Source of the DNA: Pseudomonas sp. MM213
GTDB lineage: Bacteria; Pseudomonadota; Gammaproteobacteria; Pseudomonadales; Pseudomonadaceae
Direction of reading: 5' to 3'
Length of the DNA stretch: 64,000 nt
Assembly: GCF_020423045.1 (NCBI RefSeq)
Contig: NZ_CP081943.1
Span: 186,001 to 250,000, forward strand
Positions 34,240-44,357 of the stretch are shown one piece after another. Made by a program: the position numbers and the translations under genes. Each line of letters begins with the position of its first letter. The first letter of the stretch is position 1. The notes under the pieces were generated by a model. That model worked only from the letters and a program-made list of their open reading frames with translations. It did not search any database and was not told the DNA's origin.

Positions 34240-37200
34240 ATGTCCAGGTTCTTTATCGATCGGCCCATTTTTGCCTGGGTACTCGCATTGATCGTCATGC
34301 TGGCGGGCGGGCTGGCGATCCTCAAGCTGCCCGTCAACCAATACCCTGACATTGCTCCGCCAGCGATTTCGATTCAGGTGACCTACCCAGGGGCATCGGC
34401 CCAGACCGTGCAGGACACCGTGGTCCAGGTCATCGAGCAACAGCTCAACGGCATCGACAACCTTCGCTACGTCAGTTCGGAAAGCAACTCCGACGGCACC
34501 ATGGCGATCACGGTAACGTTCAACCAAGGGACTAATCCCGACATCGCTCAGGTTCAGGTGCAAAACAAACTCAACCTGGCCACACCCTTGCTTCCGCAGG
34601 AAGTGCAGCAGCAGGGGATCCGGGTGACAAAAGCGGTCAAGAACTTCCTGATTGTGATTGGCGTCGTTTCCGAAGACGGCAGCATGTCCCGCGAGGACCT
34701 GGCCAACTACGTGGTATCCAACATGCAGGATCCGCTGTCGCGCACTTCCGGCGTCGGTGACTTCCAGGTGTTCGGCGCGCAGTACTCCATGCGGATCTGG
34801 CTTGATCCTTCGAAGCTGGTCAGTTTCGGCCTGACGCCCGTCGATGTGAAAAGTGCGATTCAAGCCCAAAACGTGCAAGTGTCTTCCGGTCAGATTGGCG
34901 GCCTGCCTGCACTGCCGGGCCAACAGCTCAACGCCACCATCATTGGCAAAACCCGCTTGCAGTCAGCAGAAGAATTCAAGGACATCCAGCTCAAGGTCAA
35001 TCCTGACGGCTCCGAAGTGCGTCTGGCCGATGTGGCCGATGTCGCATTGGGCGGTGAAACCTACAGCGTCAACGCCCAGTTCAACGGTATGCCGGCGTCC
35101 GGCATTGCCATCAAGCTTGCCCCTGGGGCTAACGCGCTGGACACCACCAAGGCGATCCACGACACCCTCAACCAACTGCAACCGTTTTTCCCTCGCGGTA
35201 TGAAAGTGGTCTACCCCTACGACACCACGCCAGTGGTGCGCGACTCGATCCATGGTGTGTTCCACACCCTGGGTGAGGCGATCGTGTTGGTGTTCCTCGT
35301 GATGCTGCTGTTTCTGCAGAACCTGCGCGCGACCATCATCACCACGCTGACCGTTCCTGTCGTCCTGCTGGGTACGTTCGGTGTCCTCGCGGTCGCCGGT
35401 TTCACCATCAACACCTTGTCGATGTTCGGCATGGTGTTGGCCATCGGCCTGCTGGTAGATGACGCCATTGTCGTGGTCGAGAACGTCGAGCGTGTCATGC
35501 GTGAGGAGCGGTTGTCGGCGAAAGAAGCCACGATTCGCTCGATGAAACAAATCCAGGGCGCGCTCGTGGGCATCGCCATGGTGTTGTCGGCGGTGCTGTT
35601 GCCGATGGCATTTTTCGACGGGTCAACCGGCGTCATCTACCGTCAGTTTTCCCTCACCATCGTATCGGCGATGGCCCTGTCGGTGCTCACCGCGCTGGTG
35701 TTCACGCCTGCCTTGTGCGCCACGATGCTCAAGCCCCATGACCCGACGCATGGGCTCGCACGTCTCGGCTTCTTCCGTGCATTCAATCGTGGGTTTGATC
35801 GCGGCGTGCAACGCTACGAGCGTGGTGTCGCCGGAATGTTGCGGCACAAGGCGCCGGCATTCCTGGCTTACCTGTTGATCGTCGTTGGCATGGTCCTGCT
35901 GTTCAGCCGCATCCCCACTGCGTTTCTGCCCGATGAAGATCAAGGCGTGATCTTTACCCAAGTGCAGACCCCTGCCGGGTCCAGTGCCGAGCGCACGCAA
36001 AAGGTGCTCGACAGTGTGCGTCAGTATTTGCTCGCCACTCCTGAGCAGGGGGGAGGCTAACGCTGTAGACGCCGTGTTTACCGTGAATGGATTCAACTTC
36101 GCGGGGCGTGGGCAAAGCTCGGGCATGGCGTTTGTTCTGCTCAAGCCGTGGGAAAAGCGCGGTCCTGAAGATGCGGCGCTCGCGTTGGCCAAGCGCGCTC
36201 AAGCGAAATACAGAGGCATGCGCGATGCAATGGTCTTCGCCGTGGTGCCTCCAGCAGTGCGTGAGTTGGGCAACGCTTCGGGCTTTGATTTATTCCTTCA
36301 GGATCAGGCCGGCGTCGGTCACGAAGTCCTGGGGCAGGCGCGCAATCAGTTCCTGCGTCTGGCCTCCGAAAGCAAAGTGCTGACAGCGGTTCGACTCAAC
36401 GGCCTGAGCGATGAGCCCCAGTATCGGTTGAAGATCGATGACCGGCGGGCGAGGGCGCAGGGCGTTTCACAAACAGACATCAACACCACACTCTCTGTGG
36501 CCTTCGGCGGCAACTACGTCAATGATTTCATTGACCGTGGCCGAGTCAAAAAAGTGTTTGTACAGGGCCAGGCCAGCGCGCGCATGTCCCCTGAAGATCT
36601 GGACAAATGGTACGTACGTAACGCCGCCGGGAAGATGGTGCCGTTTTCCGCTTTTGCCTCCGGCGAGTGGGTCTTCGGTTCTCCCAAACTGGCGCGTTAC
36701 AACGGTGTGCCGGCAGAGGAAATACTGGGTGGCCCGGCACCGGGTTACAGCACGGGTGATGCCATGGCTGAAGCACAGGCCATCGCTGCTCAGTTGCCGC
36801 CTGGTGTCGCGCTGGCGTGGACGGGCTTGTCGTATGAAGAAAAGCTTTCCGGGTCTCAAGCGCCTGTCATGTATGCGCTTTCGCTGCTTGTAGTGTTCCT
36901 CTGTCTCGCGGCCCTTTACGAAAGCTGGTCCATTCCCTTGGCCGTGATGCTGGTGGTACCGCTGGGTGTTGTGGGGGCATTGCTTGCCACGACCTTGCGC
37001 GGCCTGTCCAACGACGTGTTCTTTCAGGTAGGCCTGCTGACGACAGTCGGGCTGGCGGCGAAGAACGCCATCCTGATCGTGGAGTTCGCCAAGGAACTGC
37101 ATGAGCAGGGCATGGGCTATGCCGAAGCGGCGATTGAGGCGGCGCGGCTTCGTTTGCGTCCCATTGTCATGACCTCGCTTGCGTTCATCCTCGGGGTTGT

Positions 37201-37396
37201 GCCGTTGGCTATCTCCACCGGTGCAGGTTCTGGCAGTCAGCATGCCATTGGCACCGGTGTGATCGGCGGCATGCTGACCGCCACCGTCCTGGCCATCTTC
37301 TGGGTTCCACTCTTTTATGTGTCGGTGTCGTCACTGTTCGCACGTCGATCGTCCGTCGCTCTGGCCGCAGTCGCTCACGAAGAGGTCATGTCATGA
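34240..37396 (+). pseudogene. RND multidrug efflux pump (MexB/AcrB family), frameshifted by one base
   Basis: The region codes for a full-length ~1050-aa HAE1 pump, but in two frames. The first part (34240-36060) covers the N-terminal span, porter domain, and GXXXD-like membrane helices ([23 protein letters not shown]), and stops after TPEQGGG. The second part continues from [13 protein letters not shown] to 37396. The break is a run of six G at 36048-36053; with five G the protein reads [14 protein letters not shown] without a gap. The total is 3157 bases, one too many for an open frame. The adaptor and channel genes on both sides are intact. It is either a recent mutation, phase-variable slippage, or a sequencing error. 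Confidence 0.9.
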
Positions 37397-38778
37397 TCAA
37401 ACCATTCAGTTTTCTGGTCCTGAGTTCGTTGTTGTTCAGTGGTTGCTCTCTGATCCCGGAGTACCAGCAACCTCAGGCACCGGTGGCGGCGTCTTACCCC
37501 TTGGCGCCAGTGTCACGTGATGAGAGTGCCGCAGCGCTCGATTGGCGCGAGTTCTTTTCCGATCCGGCCTTGCATCGATTGATCGAGACCGCACTGGCCA
37601 ACAATCGGGATATCAGGATTGCCACGTTGAACGTCGAGGCCTATCAGGCGCGCTATCGCATTCGTCGCGCGGATCTGTTGCCGGACGTCTCGACGGCGGG
37701 CAGTGGTAGTCGTCAGCGAGTTCCGGCAGATCTGGCATCCGGTGATAAAGCCACGATCGAGAGTCAGTACTCTGTCGGGCTGAACGTGAGTTATGAGGTG
37801 GATTTGTTCGGCCGTGTGCGCAGCCTCGATCAAGCAGCATTGCAGCGTTACCTGGCCAGTGAACAAGCACAGCGTTCAGCCCGTATCGGGCTGGTGGCAA
37901 GCGTTGCAAATGCCTGGCTCACTCTGCAGGCCGATCAAGCGCTGGAGCGACTGACCAGCGATACCCTCGACACCTATGAAAACAGCTACCAGCTGACACG
38001 TCGCAGCGCTGAAGTAGGTACCGTTTCAGATTTGGCGTTGAGCCAGGCACAAACCCTGGTGCAAGGCGCGCGCGGCTCGATGGCCCGGTATCGTCGGCAG
38101 GTTGCCGAAGACCGAAACCAGTTGGTGTTGTTGATTGGAGGTGAACTCCCCGCCGATCTGTCGAGCGGTGATTGGGAGCGACAATCTTTACCTGAGGTGC
38201 CAGTGGGGTTGCCGTCGGATCTGCTCAACCGTCGGCCCGACATAGTGGAAGCAGAGTTATTGCTCAAGGCTGCCAATGCGGATATCGGCGCAGCCCGGGC
38301 TGCGTTCTTTCCCCGAATCAGCCTGACGGCGGATGCTGGCACCTCGAGCGAAGAACTGTCAGGGCTCTTCAATGGAGGCTCGGGTGTCTGGAGCTTTTTC
38401 CCCCGGATCAGTCTGCCAATCTTCAATGCGGGCCGCTTGCAAGCCAGCCTGGACGTCACTCAAGTCGAGAAAGACATACAAGTGGCGCGTTACGAAAAGG
38501 CGATCCAGTCAGCCTTCAGGGAAGTCAGCGATGGACTGGCTGCAACGCAGACCTTTGGACAGCAGATTGAGGCGCAACAAGGGCTGGTCAGCGCGAGTGC
38601 CAAATACTATCGGCTGGCGGAAAGTCGCTACCTGACAGGTATCGACAGCTCTTTGACTCTTTTGGACGCGCAACGGACGCTGTTCGCTGCACAACAAGCG
38701 TTGATCAGTGATCAGTTGGCCGAACGAGCGGCAACTATCGATTTGTACAAAGCGCTGGGAGGAGGGTGGCAGGGCTGA
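37393..38778 (+). CDS. RND efflux outer-membrane channel (OprM/NodT family) lipoprotein
   Basis: A 461-aa TolC-type outer-membrane factor. The lipobox is LLFSGC (Cys17). It has the duplicated OEP domain (PF02321), with [23 protein letters not shown] and [15 protein letters not shown] [17 protein letters not shown]. It overlaps the pump gene stop by four bases, so it is coupled. Its tripartite partner set is complete except for the frameshift in the pump. Confidence 0.94.
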   Translation: MIKPFSFLVLSSLLFSGCSLIPEYQQPQAPVAASYPLAPVSRDESAAALDWREFFSDPALHRLIETALANNRDIRIATLNVEAYQARYRIRRADLLPDVSTAGSGSRQRVPADLASGDKATIESQYSVGLNVSYEVDLFGRVRSLDQAALQRYLASEQAQRSARIGLVASVANAWLTLQADQALERLTSDTLDTYENSYQLTRRSAEVGTVSDLALSQAQTLVQGARGSMARYRRQVAEDRNQLVLLIGGELPADLSSGDWERQSLPEVPVGLPSDLLNRRPDIVEAELLLKAANADIGAARAAFFPRISLTADAGTSSEELSGLFNGGSGVWSFFPRISLPIFNAGRLQASLDVTQVEKDIQVARYEKAIQSAFREVSDGLAATQTFGQQIEAQQGLVSASAKYYRLAESRYLTGIDSSLTLLDAQRTLFAAQQALISDQLAERAATIDLYKALGGGWQG

Positions 38779-39023
38779 CATGACGACCACGGATCCTCCT
38801 TTTGGCCATGAAATGGATTACTCCTGCTTTTACGCCCCACAACACAGTAGCGCCTAAGTATTCGTCTGCGCAGCGCCAAAGCAGAGGGGGCGGGAATTGG
38901 ACAGAGTGATGGCCATTGGCTAACGTCAGGTAGCCTCCCTCCGAATCACAAAACGGCGGATTACCAAGGCATGCAAATCGATCTACCGCCCGAGCCGGGA
39001 AGCGAATCAAGGGAGATAGAGGC
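38779..39023. other. Intergenic, 245 bp
   Basis: No gene or clear hairpin terminator is seen. It ends with AGGGAGATAGAGGC before the flavoprotein ATG, which provides a good ribosome site. Confidence 0.5.
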
Positions 39024-40046
39024 ATGGAGAGTGCTGGGGCGGACTTTGATTTGATCGTGGTCGGTGGTGGGCCAGCAGGCTCTTCGGCAGCGATTCGTGC
39101 TGCGGAGCTTGGGTTGTCCACGGCGGTGATCGAAGTTTCTGGAGGTCCTCGGTTCCGACCTGGAGAATCCCTTGCGCCAGGTACAGCTCTTCTCATTTCT
39201 CAATTGCTCGGAAGTGAAGCTTTTTCTCAGCTTCCGAAAGCAACTCACGACACGATCAAATTTACGGATGACAACGCTCAAAGGCTGAATCATTTCGGTT
39301 TTGAACAAAGTGGCATTCATGTGCATCGGTTCGAATTGGACGAGGCGTTGTTGACCGCGGCGGCCAGGGCCGGCGTTCGTCTTTTTCGGCCTGCATCTGC
39401 AAGATCAATTGATTTGTGCGATGCAGGTTTAGTCACCGTTAACTCAACATGCGGTCAATTGACATCCCGAGTTGTCATTGACAGTACGGGTTCAGCCAAT
39501 TGGCTTAGCAAGAAAACGGGTATTGAAGCGCTGTGTTTGAGTAACCCTCTTGAGGTCGCGTACCGCTATAGCGACTCGGTCGATGATGATATGAATCCGT
39601 CTTTTCACCTTGGCTCGCAAGGGTGGCGGTGGACATCCAATATTGGATCGGGTCGACACGTCGAGTGCGAGATGACCTTTGAAGGGCGCCGTAAAGTTCA
39701 TACATCGCGTATGGGCTTCCTCAGGGCCGACAGTACTTGGCGCATTGCCGATCAATTGGCCTCGCCCCGATTTGTACTAACGGGTGATGCGGCTTGCAAG
39801 CTCGATCCTGCGGCTTCTCGGGGGGTGTATCGAGCCCTGGTTTCGGGAATGGCTGCCGCGAACGCGGTGAGTGTTTACCTTGGGCGCAACTCAACCGAGG
39901 CTCTGGAAGATTACTGCGCAATGATAACGGGGTGGTTCCTGGGCGACTGCCAACGGCTCAATGCGTTCTATCAGAGCGCATCGGGCCGGGACGACCCCAT
40001 AGGCTTTGCTTCAAGAGTGGCAACTACCTTTGGAGTGGTCATATGA
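39024..40046 (+). CDS. FAD-dependent flavoprotein, tryptophan-halogenase/LodB-like
   Basis: A 340-aa flavoprotein. The N-terminal Rossmann motif is DLIVVGGGPAGSSAAIRAAELG, followed by RFRPGESLAPGTALLISQLLG and a second FAD motif FVLTGDAACKLDPAASRGV near residue 250. This layout is shared by tryptophan-halogenase-like proteins and by LodB-type proteins that help form the cysteine tryptophylquinone cofactor in LodA-type oxidases. It is shorter than halogenases. The stop overlaps the next gene's start (ATGA, 40043-40046), so the two products are made together. A maturation role is inferred from the pairing. Confidence 0.75.
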   Translation: MESAGADFDLIVVGGGPAGSSAAIRAAELGLSTAVIEVSGGPRFRPGESLAPGTALLISQLLGSEAFSQLPKATHDTIKFTDDNAQRLNHFGFEQSGIHVHRFELDEALLTAAARAGVRLFRPASARSIDLCDAGLVTVNSTCGQLTSRVVIDSTGSANWLSKKTGIEALCLSNPLEVAYRYSDSVDDDMNPSFHLGSQGWRWTSNIGSGRHVECEMTFEGRRKVHTSRMGFLRADSTWRIADQLASPRFVLTGDAACKLDPAASRGVYRALVSGMAAANAVSVYLGRNSTEALEDYCAMITGWFLGDCQRLNAFYQSASGRDDPIGFASRVATTFGVVI

Positions 40047-42379
40047 CGCTTGAACAAGATGTTCGTAATCTGCTGGTAAAGTTGCTGGCCACCCGTTGGA
40101 AAACGGTTCTTGGCGCGCATGGTGTCAACGCGCAAACAGAGTTTTCAGCAGAACTCACCGTGGATCGTACAGTCCTTGGCTTCCATGATTTCAGTACGGA
40201 TAAAGCAGCTCTTATTCAACCGGGTGATCCCGCGAGGAGTTTGCTTTATCACTGTCTGGCGAGCCCTGCGGTTCAACCATCAGGTTTGGAGCAAAGCGAC
40301 TATCCGACACAGGAAGAGCTGGAACTGGTCGAAAACTACATCTACAGCCTGGTTGATGTTTCTGATCAACAACGGCGCAAATGGGTGGCGGCCGTCTTCG
40401 CTTATGAGTATCGGGAAGCCGCTGGAACACCGCATCGCATGCATGCAGACCTTGTTTTCAGTCGCACGGGTATCGCTCGTGTCGGAAATGCGCCGGCACT
40501 TTACGACCCCACGATACGCAACTATCGGCACGATACCGATCTATCACACGAAGTGCGGGTCATGCCTGCCCGCTATGCTGCCTTCCTTTGCGAGCGTGTA
40601 GAGGGTCGTGATTTTGAGGGGTGCTATTTAGGTGGTTCACAGTTTGGCGATGCGAGCCGCCAATTTCTTGTTCCGATCGTTAAGCTTTTTCCAGGTTTGA
40701 GACTGGACACCTTTACCTGTGAGACTGTTGAGTTCTCTGCTTTCCACTTCACTGATCGACTGCGCCGTCTTTTTTCCGTCGGAAAACTACCGAACATCAA
40801 GAGTGCGGACCTTAACCAACCGCCCTATACGCGCACAAGTCGCAACGACGGGTTATTGATCAACGCCGAATTGAAAGGTGCAACCCTTACAGTCTGCGCA
40901 GAACCTCAACCACTTGTGCGAGAGGTCATGGTGTCGATGGGCACCGGTGTCGGCCAGGTTCAACATGGTGCCACTGAGGTGCCTCCGAAGGGACCCGGGA
41001 TCGAAGCCTATATCGAGAACAGAAGGTACTCGACACTTCGTGTTGGGCAGAAATTATTCAGCGCAGGCCTCGACTATATTTCCGCCGCCGCCATCATCGG
41101 AGTCGTGGCGGCAAACGAACGGCCGTTCCTTTCACCGCGCAACTGTTCTGAATTCATTAATATGCGTCATCAGCTGAATGATGAAACCGGCGCTGTGAAT
41201 GACATAAACATCAGCATTCCTGATGCGACAGAGTTTGAGTCGATACTTGATGCAGGTCGCTATGATATAGCCCTCTACCTTGATGATATTTGCGATGGTT
41301 ATGTGGCTGCCATGTATAGCAGTAATGATCACAAGTACGACGTGACACCTGCTTTTTCAATTATTACGGCCCCTGACTTTTTTCCATATGTTGGAAACCT
41401 GGAGCTCAAAAAGTTCTCAAGTAATTTTGAGGAGGGTGGCCCGTCTGCATTGTGCGAAGGACGGTTGGGCGCAAATGCACGGATGACTGACCCTGATACA
41501 GGGGCACCGATTTTTACTTCAGATGACACTATCGTTACTGCTGTCAGCAGACCACCACGCAGGGAGGGGATGGCCCACACGGAGCGAGTGGTCGATGTGT
41601 CGACTGCCTTGTCGGATGGTGCTTCGAATGTCTTTGCACCTGGTTGGGACGTGACCTACGGCAGAGACAGTGTTTTTTCGGCACCTTATTATCACACCGC
41701 CGGTTTGGGCTCGCCGTTTGTTGAAGACGCAAAGTTATGTGCTGCCGCCAACGGTATGTGGGCTGCCGCGTCGCCAGATGCATCGCGCACATTCAACCGA
41801 ACTAAAACGCCGACAGCGATCCCTTTGACAGATGAGGAACTAGGGCTGCATCCAGATAGCCCGGCTGCGATAAATGGGCAGCCAACTCCTGGCTGGGACG
41901 GGGAGCATGGACCATTTTTAGTGGCGGACGGATCGAACGTGATGGTCAACTTTTCCGACATCATGAGAGCTGACTATGTCACCAATGCTCTGTCCAACAG
42001 CATATGTTTCGATAAGTTGCGTGCTGTCGGTCGGTCAGAAATGCAGCACCGAATGCGTGCACTCGCTCTTATTATCGAGAAATTAGACGGTCCAGGCGCC
42101 AGGGTTTCGAAGTCAAGTCACTGGCTTGTGGTATTCCGATCCTATGAGCGGTGGTCTGATCTAAAGACTGAAGAGTTCTTGCCCATATCGCTTCTGAATG
42201 ATTATTCCGCCTCTGAAGCCAAGGTCAGAGACATGCCCGGTGGTGGCTATTTATTTGGCTTTGCTGACGGTGGTAAATCACCGCAACATACAAATGATCC
42301 AAAGAGACTCTTGGTTGCCGTGTCTTCCATCAGGTTTTTGCTTTGGGATCGGGATTCAGGCAGGGCGATCACATTTTAG
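40043..42379 (+). CDS. Large protein, candidate LodA-like (CTQ) quinoprotein oxidase
   Basis: A 778-aa protein without signal peptide, coupled to the flavoprotein gene. After a ~140-residue helical N-terminal part (with PGDPARSLLYHCLASPAV) comes a segment FSRTGIARVGNAP, similar to the GIARVGNS start of LodA-type enzymes. Near the C-terminus D562-x3-C566 (EDAKLCAAANGMW) has the Asp/Cys spacing of LodA (Asp512/Cys516), and W573 and W618 (PTPGWDGEHGPF) are candidate partners for the Cys. LodA-type enzymes oxidise amino acids and release H2O2. Overall similarity by eye is limited, so the assignment is tentative. ATG 40043 is chosen for the overlap; an in-frame start at 39794 would run through the flavoprotein gene. 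Confidence 0.5.
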   Translation: MTLEQDVRNLLVKLLATRWKTVLGAHGVNAQTEFSAELTVDRTVLGFHDFSTDKAALIQPGDPARSLLYHCLASPAVQPSGLEQSDYPTQEELELVENYIYSLVDVSDQQRRKWVAAVFAYEYREAAGTPHRMHADLVFSRTGIARVGNAPALYDPTIRNYRHDTDLSHEVRVMPARYAAFLCERVEGRDFEGCYLGGSQFGDASRQFLVPIVKLFPGLRLDTFTCETVEFSAFHFTDRLRRLFSVGKLPNIKSADLNQPPYTRTSRNDGLLINAELKGATLTVCAEPQPLVREVMVSMGTGVGQVQHGATEVPPKGPGIEAYIENRRYSTLRVGQKLFSAGLDYISAAAIIGVVAANERPFLSPRNCSEFINMRHQLNDETGAVNDINISIPDATEFESILDAGRYDIALYLDDICDGYVAAMYSSNDHKYDVTPAFSIITAPDFFPYVGNLELKKFSSNFEEGGPSALCEGRLGANARMTDPDTGAPIFTSDDTIVTAVSRPPRREGMAHTERVVDVSTALSDGASNVFAPGWDVTYGRDSVFSAPYYHTAGLGSPFVEDAKLCAAANGMWAAASPDASRTFNRTKTPTAIPLTDEELGLHPDSPAAINGQPTPGWDGEHGPFLVADGSNVMVNFSDIMRADYVTNALSNSICFDKLRAVGRSEMQHRMRALALIIEKLDGPGARVSKSSHWLVVFRSYERWSDLKTEEFLPISLLNDYSASEAKVRDMPGGGYLFGFADGGKSPQHTNDPKRLLVAVSSIRFLLWDRDSGRAITF

Positions 42380-42442
42380 AGTTTGTTGATATGGGTAGGT
42401 TGTTGTTAGTCCCGTCGTTAGTGCCATAAACAGGAGGTTTGT

Positions 42443-42931
42443 ATGAACCCGATTCTACTTGACGTCATCAAGGTCGGATTTCATGGTGCTGCAATAGTAA
42501 TGGCTATTTTGACATTCAGACTCCTTAATAAATCACTTGCCATGTGGGGGCCGGATGCGGCGTCGAAAGCGGGCGGTATTCTTGGGCGGCTTCTCAAGGA
42601 AGTGAGGATTTTCATGGGGCTTTGCCTCGCTCTGTTTTTGATAGGTGTTGGCGCACAAATTTATACGCCAACACCGCATCAAACCATGGCAAACGTAATG
42701 GTGACACCTTCTCCTTGGCCTGAAGGGCTCAAGCAATATGAGGGCTTTGTTTTAGTCAGTCATGATAAGACGAAAGTTGAAATAGTTGAGGGTTTTGCAC
42801 AAATCCAGGTTGGCGATAAGGACAATATAAGGATCGGGGTGGAGAGACTCGTTAATAAACTGGGAGAGTTAAGTGATTATAATAAAACTCTTCTGCCTAC
42901 TCGCACGCCTATGGGAGGGTTCGGGCAATGA
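42443..42931 (+). CDS. Membrane protein of unknown function (two N-terminal spans)
   Basis: A 162-aa protein with spans at about residues 8-28 (VGFHGAAIVMAILTFRLL) and 55-75 (FMGLCLALFLIGVGAQIY), followed by a ~85-residue periplasmic-type domain. AGGAGG precedes ATG 42443. It overlaps the next gene (ATG 42928 inside its end), so the two are coupled. It lies 64 bp after the LodA-like gene. No family is recognised. Confidence 0.65.
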   Translation: MNPILLDVIKVGFHGAAIVMAILTFRLLNKSLAMWGPDAASKAGGILGRLLKEVRIFMGLCLALFLIGVGAQIYTPTPHQTMANVMVTPSPWPEGLKQYEGFVLVSHDKTKVEIVEGFAQIQVGDKDNIRIGVERLVNKLGELSDYNKTLLPTRTPMGGFGQ

Positions 42932-43515
42932 AAGTCATGATTGCCATCATCAGTATTTTTTTGATGCCATTTGCTTGTGCTGACGATGCTTCGTTAGAGC
43001 TTCCTGTGGATATAAAGTCAACAATTTCCGAGAACGGTTACCCCTCCGCCGTAGAGAAATTGAAAACATACGTGGAATCCAATCCGAAAAGTTATTATGC
43101 GTATTCTGCGCTCGGAAAGGCAGCGGCCCTTGAAGGAGACTATAAACAATCAATAGACTATTTTGAGCGAGCCAAAACTATTAAGGAAACTAATGATGTT
43201 GCGGATGCGTCAATATATAACTCTATGGGTTGGGTCAGGTTTTTAAATGGTGATACCGCTGGTGCGATTGTCGATATCAATGCCGCGATCGAGAACAAAA
43301 GCAATATGGATTCCAAGGTGGCTGAGGCGGCTTATAATAATCTAGGGCTGATCTATATGTATCGCAACGAAAATGACAAGGCTAAGGAGAATTTTGATAA
43401 AGCTGTATCCGATTATAATAGCGGATATGCAAAAGATAATTTGATGCTGATGGAAAAGCTGGAAAAAAGTCGAGGGCAGCAGGCCGTCCAAAATAATATT
43501 GAAGGGGTGAAGTAA
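42928..43515 (+). CDS. Periplasmic TPR protein
   Basis: A 195-aa protein with a signal peptide (MKVMIAIISIFLMPFACA). It has three tetratricopeptide-like repeats (SYYAYSALGKAAALEGDYKQS, then SIYNSMGWVRFLNGDTAGAI, then AAYNNLGLIYMYRNENDKAK). Such repeats bind other proteins, so it is probably an assembly or scaffolding factor for the neighbours. The genes here are A+T-richer than the flanking housekeeping genes. Confidence 0.8.
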   Translation: MKVMIAIISIFLMPFACADDASLELPVDIKSTISENGYPSAVEKLKTYVESNPKSYYAYSALGKAAALEGDYKQSIDYFERAKTIKETNDVADASIYNSMGWVRFLNGDTAGAIVDINAAIENKSNMDSKVAEAAYNNLGLIYMYRNENDKAKENFDKAVSDYNSGYAKDNLMLMEKLEKSRGQQAVQNNIEGVK

Positions 43516-43578
43516 GGTGGAAGTGCGGTGTTTGTCATCTTTAATGGCAAATTTTTCGTCTTTCAAGGAAGGCTTAAT

Positions 43579-44154
43579 ATGCGCTTTCTAATTCTTGTGT
43601 TTCTTGTTCTCACGCTGCAAGCCTGCGCTCCGATATCGTATCGCGAAACCGATGAGGGAAGGTTTGAAGGCGCCTTGGATGTGCGCTGGATCAAGAATGA
43701 CTATTTTCTGTTTGTTCCAAGCAAGGATGATCCGTTTCGATTTACACGTTCTAATGGTGAAGTAATTCGCCCTGGCCCCATGTATACCGATGGGGGGTCA
43801 ATTCCTCGATTTTTATGGGGCGTCAATGGTTATTCCCCTTGGGGGTACGCCCCGGCTTACATAATTCACGATTGGCTTTTCGTGGCTCATGAGTGTGGTT
43901 ACCCCGGGTACAAGGATTACTCGTTCAAAAATACGCACATCGTCCTGGCAGAGGGTTTGAAGGCGGTGATGGAGGTAAGTCCTGAGATTCGAAATTACTT
44001 TGTTTTTGAGTCGGTGGTTGCAGCCGTCAGTTCGCCCATAGCGAAACGGCTCTGGGAGAAGGGTATATGCAACGAACCCGTAGCTTTCAACCTGCAGGGC
44101 ATTCCTGAACAAACGCCTCCTGGGGAGTTGCTGATGACAATAAAATTCAAATAG
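43579..44154 (+). CDS. DUF1353 lipoprotein
   Basis: A 191-aa predicted lipoprotein (lipobox TLQAC, Cys15) with the DUF1353 pattern: MYTDGGSIPRFLWGVNGY, then YAPAYIIHDWLFVAHECG. DUF1353 is best known from phages and small secreted proteins; the conserved His-Asp pair suggests a metal or hydrolytic site. ATG 43579 follows GGAAGG; a longer frame from 43528 lacks a ribosome site. It ends the run of small envelope-protein genes. Confidence 0.8.
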   Translation: MRFLILVFLVLTLQACAPISYRETDEGRFEGALDVRWIKNDYFLFVPSKDDPFRFTRSNGEVIRPGPMYTDGGSIPRFLWGVNGYSPWGYAPAYIIHDWLFVAHECGYPGYKDYSFKNTHIVLAEGLKAVMEVSPEIRNYFVFESVVAAVSSPIAKRLWEKGICNEPVAFNLQGIPEQTPPGELLMTIKFK

Positions 44155-44357
44155 TGGCTGACGCGCAGTTCCACTCAGCTGCCCGAGGTCAACGCCGGAG
44201 TCGTGACGGGTGATGCTGTCGTTTTTGCGGCCCAGAAGCGCCTTTCGGCTTGTTACAGGCAGGTGATATCAACCCTGACCAAGAAGCCCACGGATGCCGG
44301 TCAAACATTTGCCCGCTACAATGCGTGCCTCGACCGTGACAAACCAGATAAAAAAAT
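44155..44357. other. Intergenic, 203 bp
   Basis: No convincing gene. A frame at 44203-44409 overlaps the next gene and shows no family resemblance. The sequence changes here from A+T-richer to G+C-rich, marking the border with the housekeeping region. Confidence 0.45.

Noticed and set aside
39794..42379. The LodA-like gene starting at 39794
   Set aside because: It would overlap the flavoprotein gene by 250 bp; ATG 40043 makes the usual four-base overlap.
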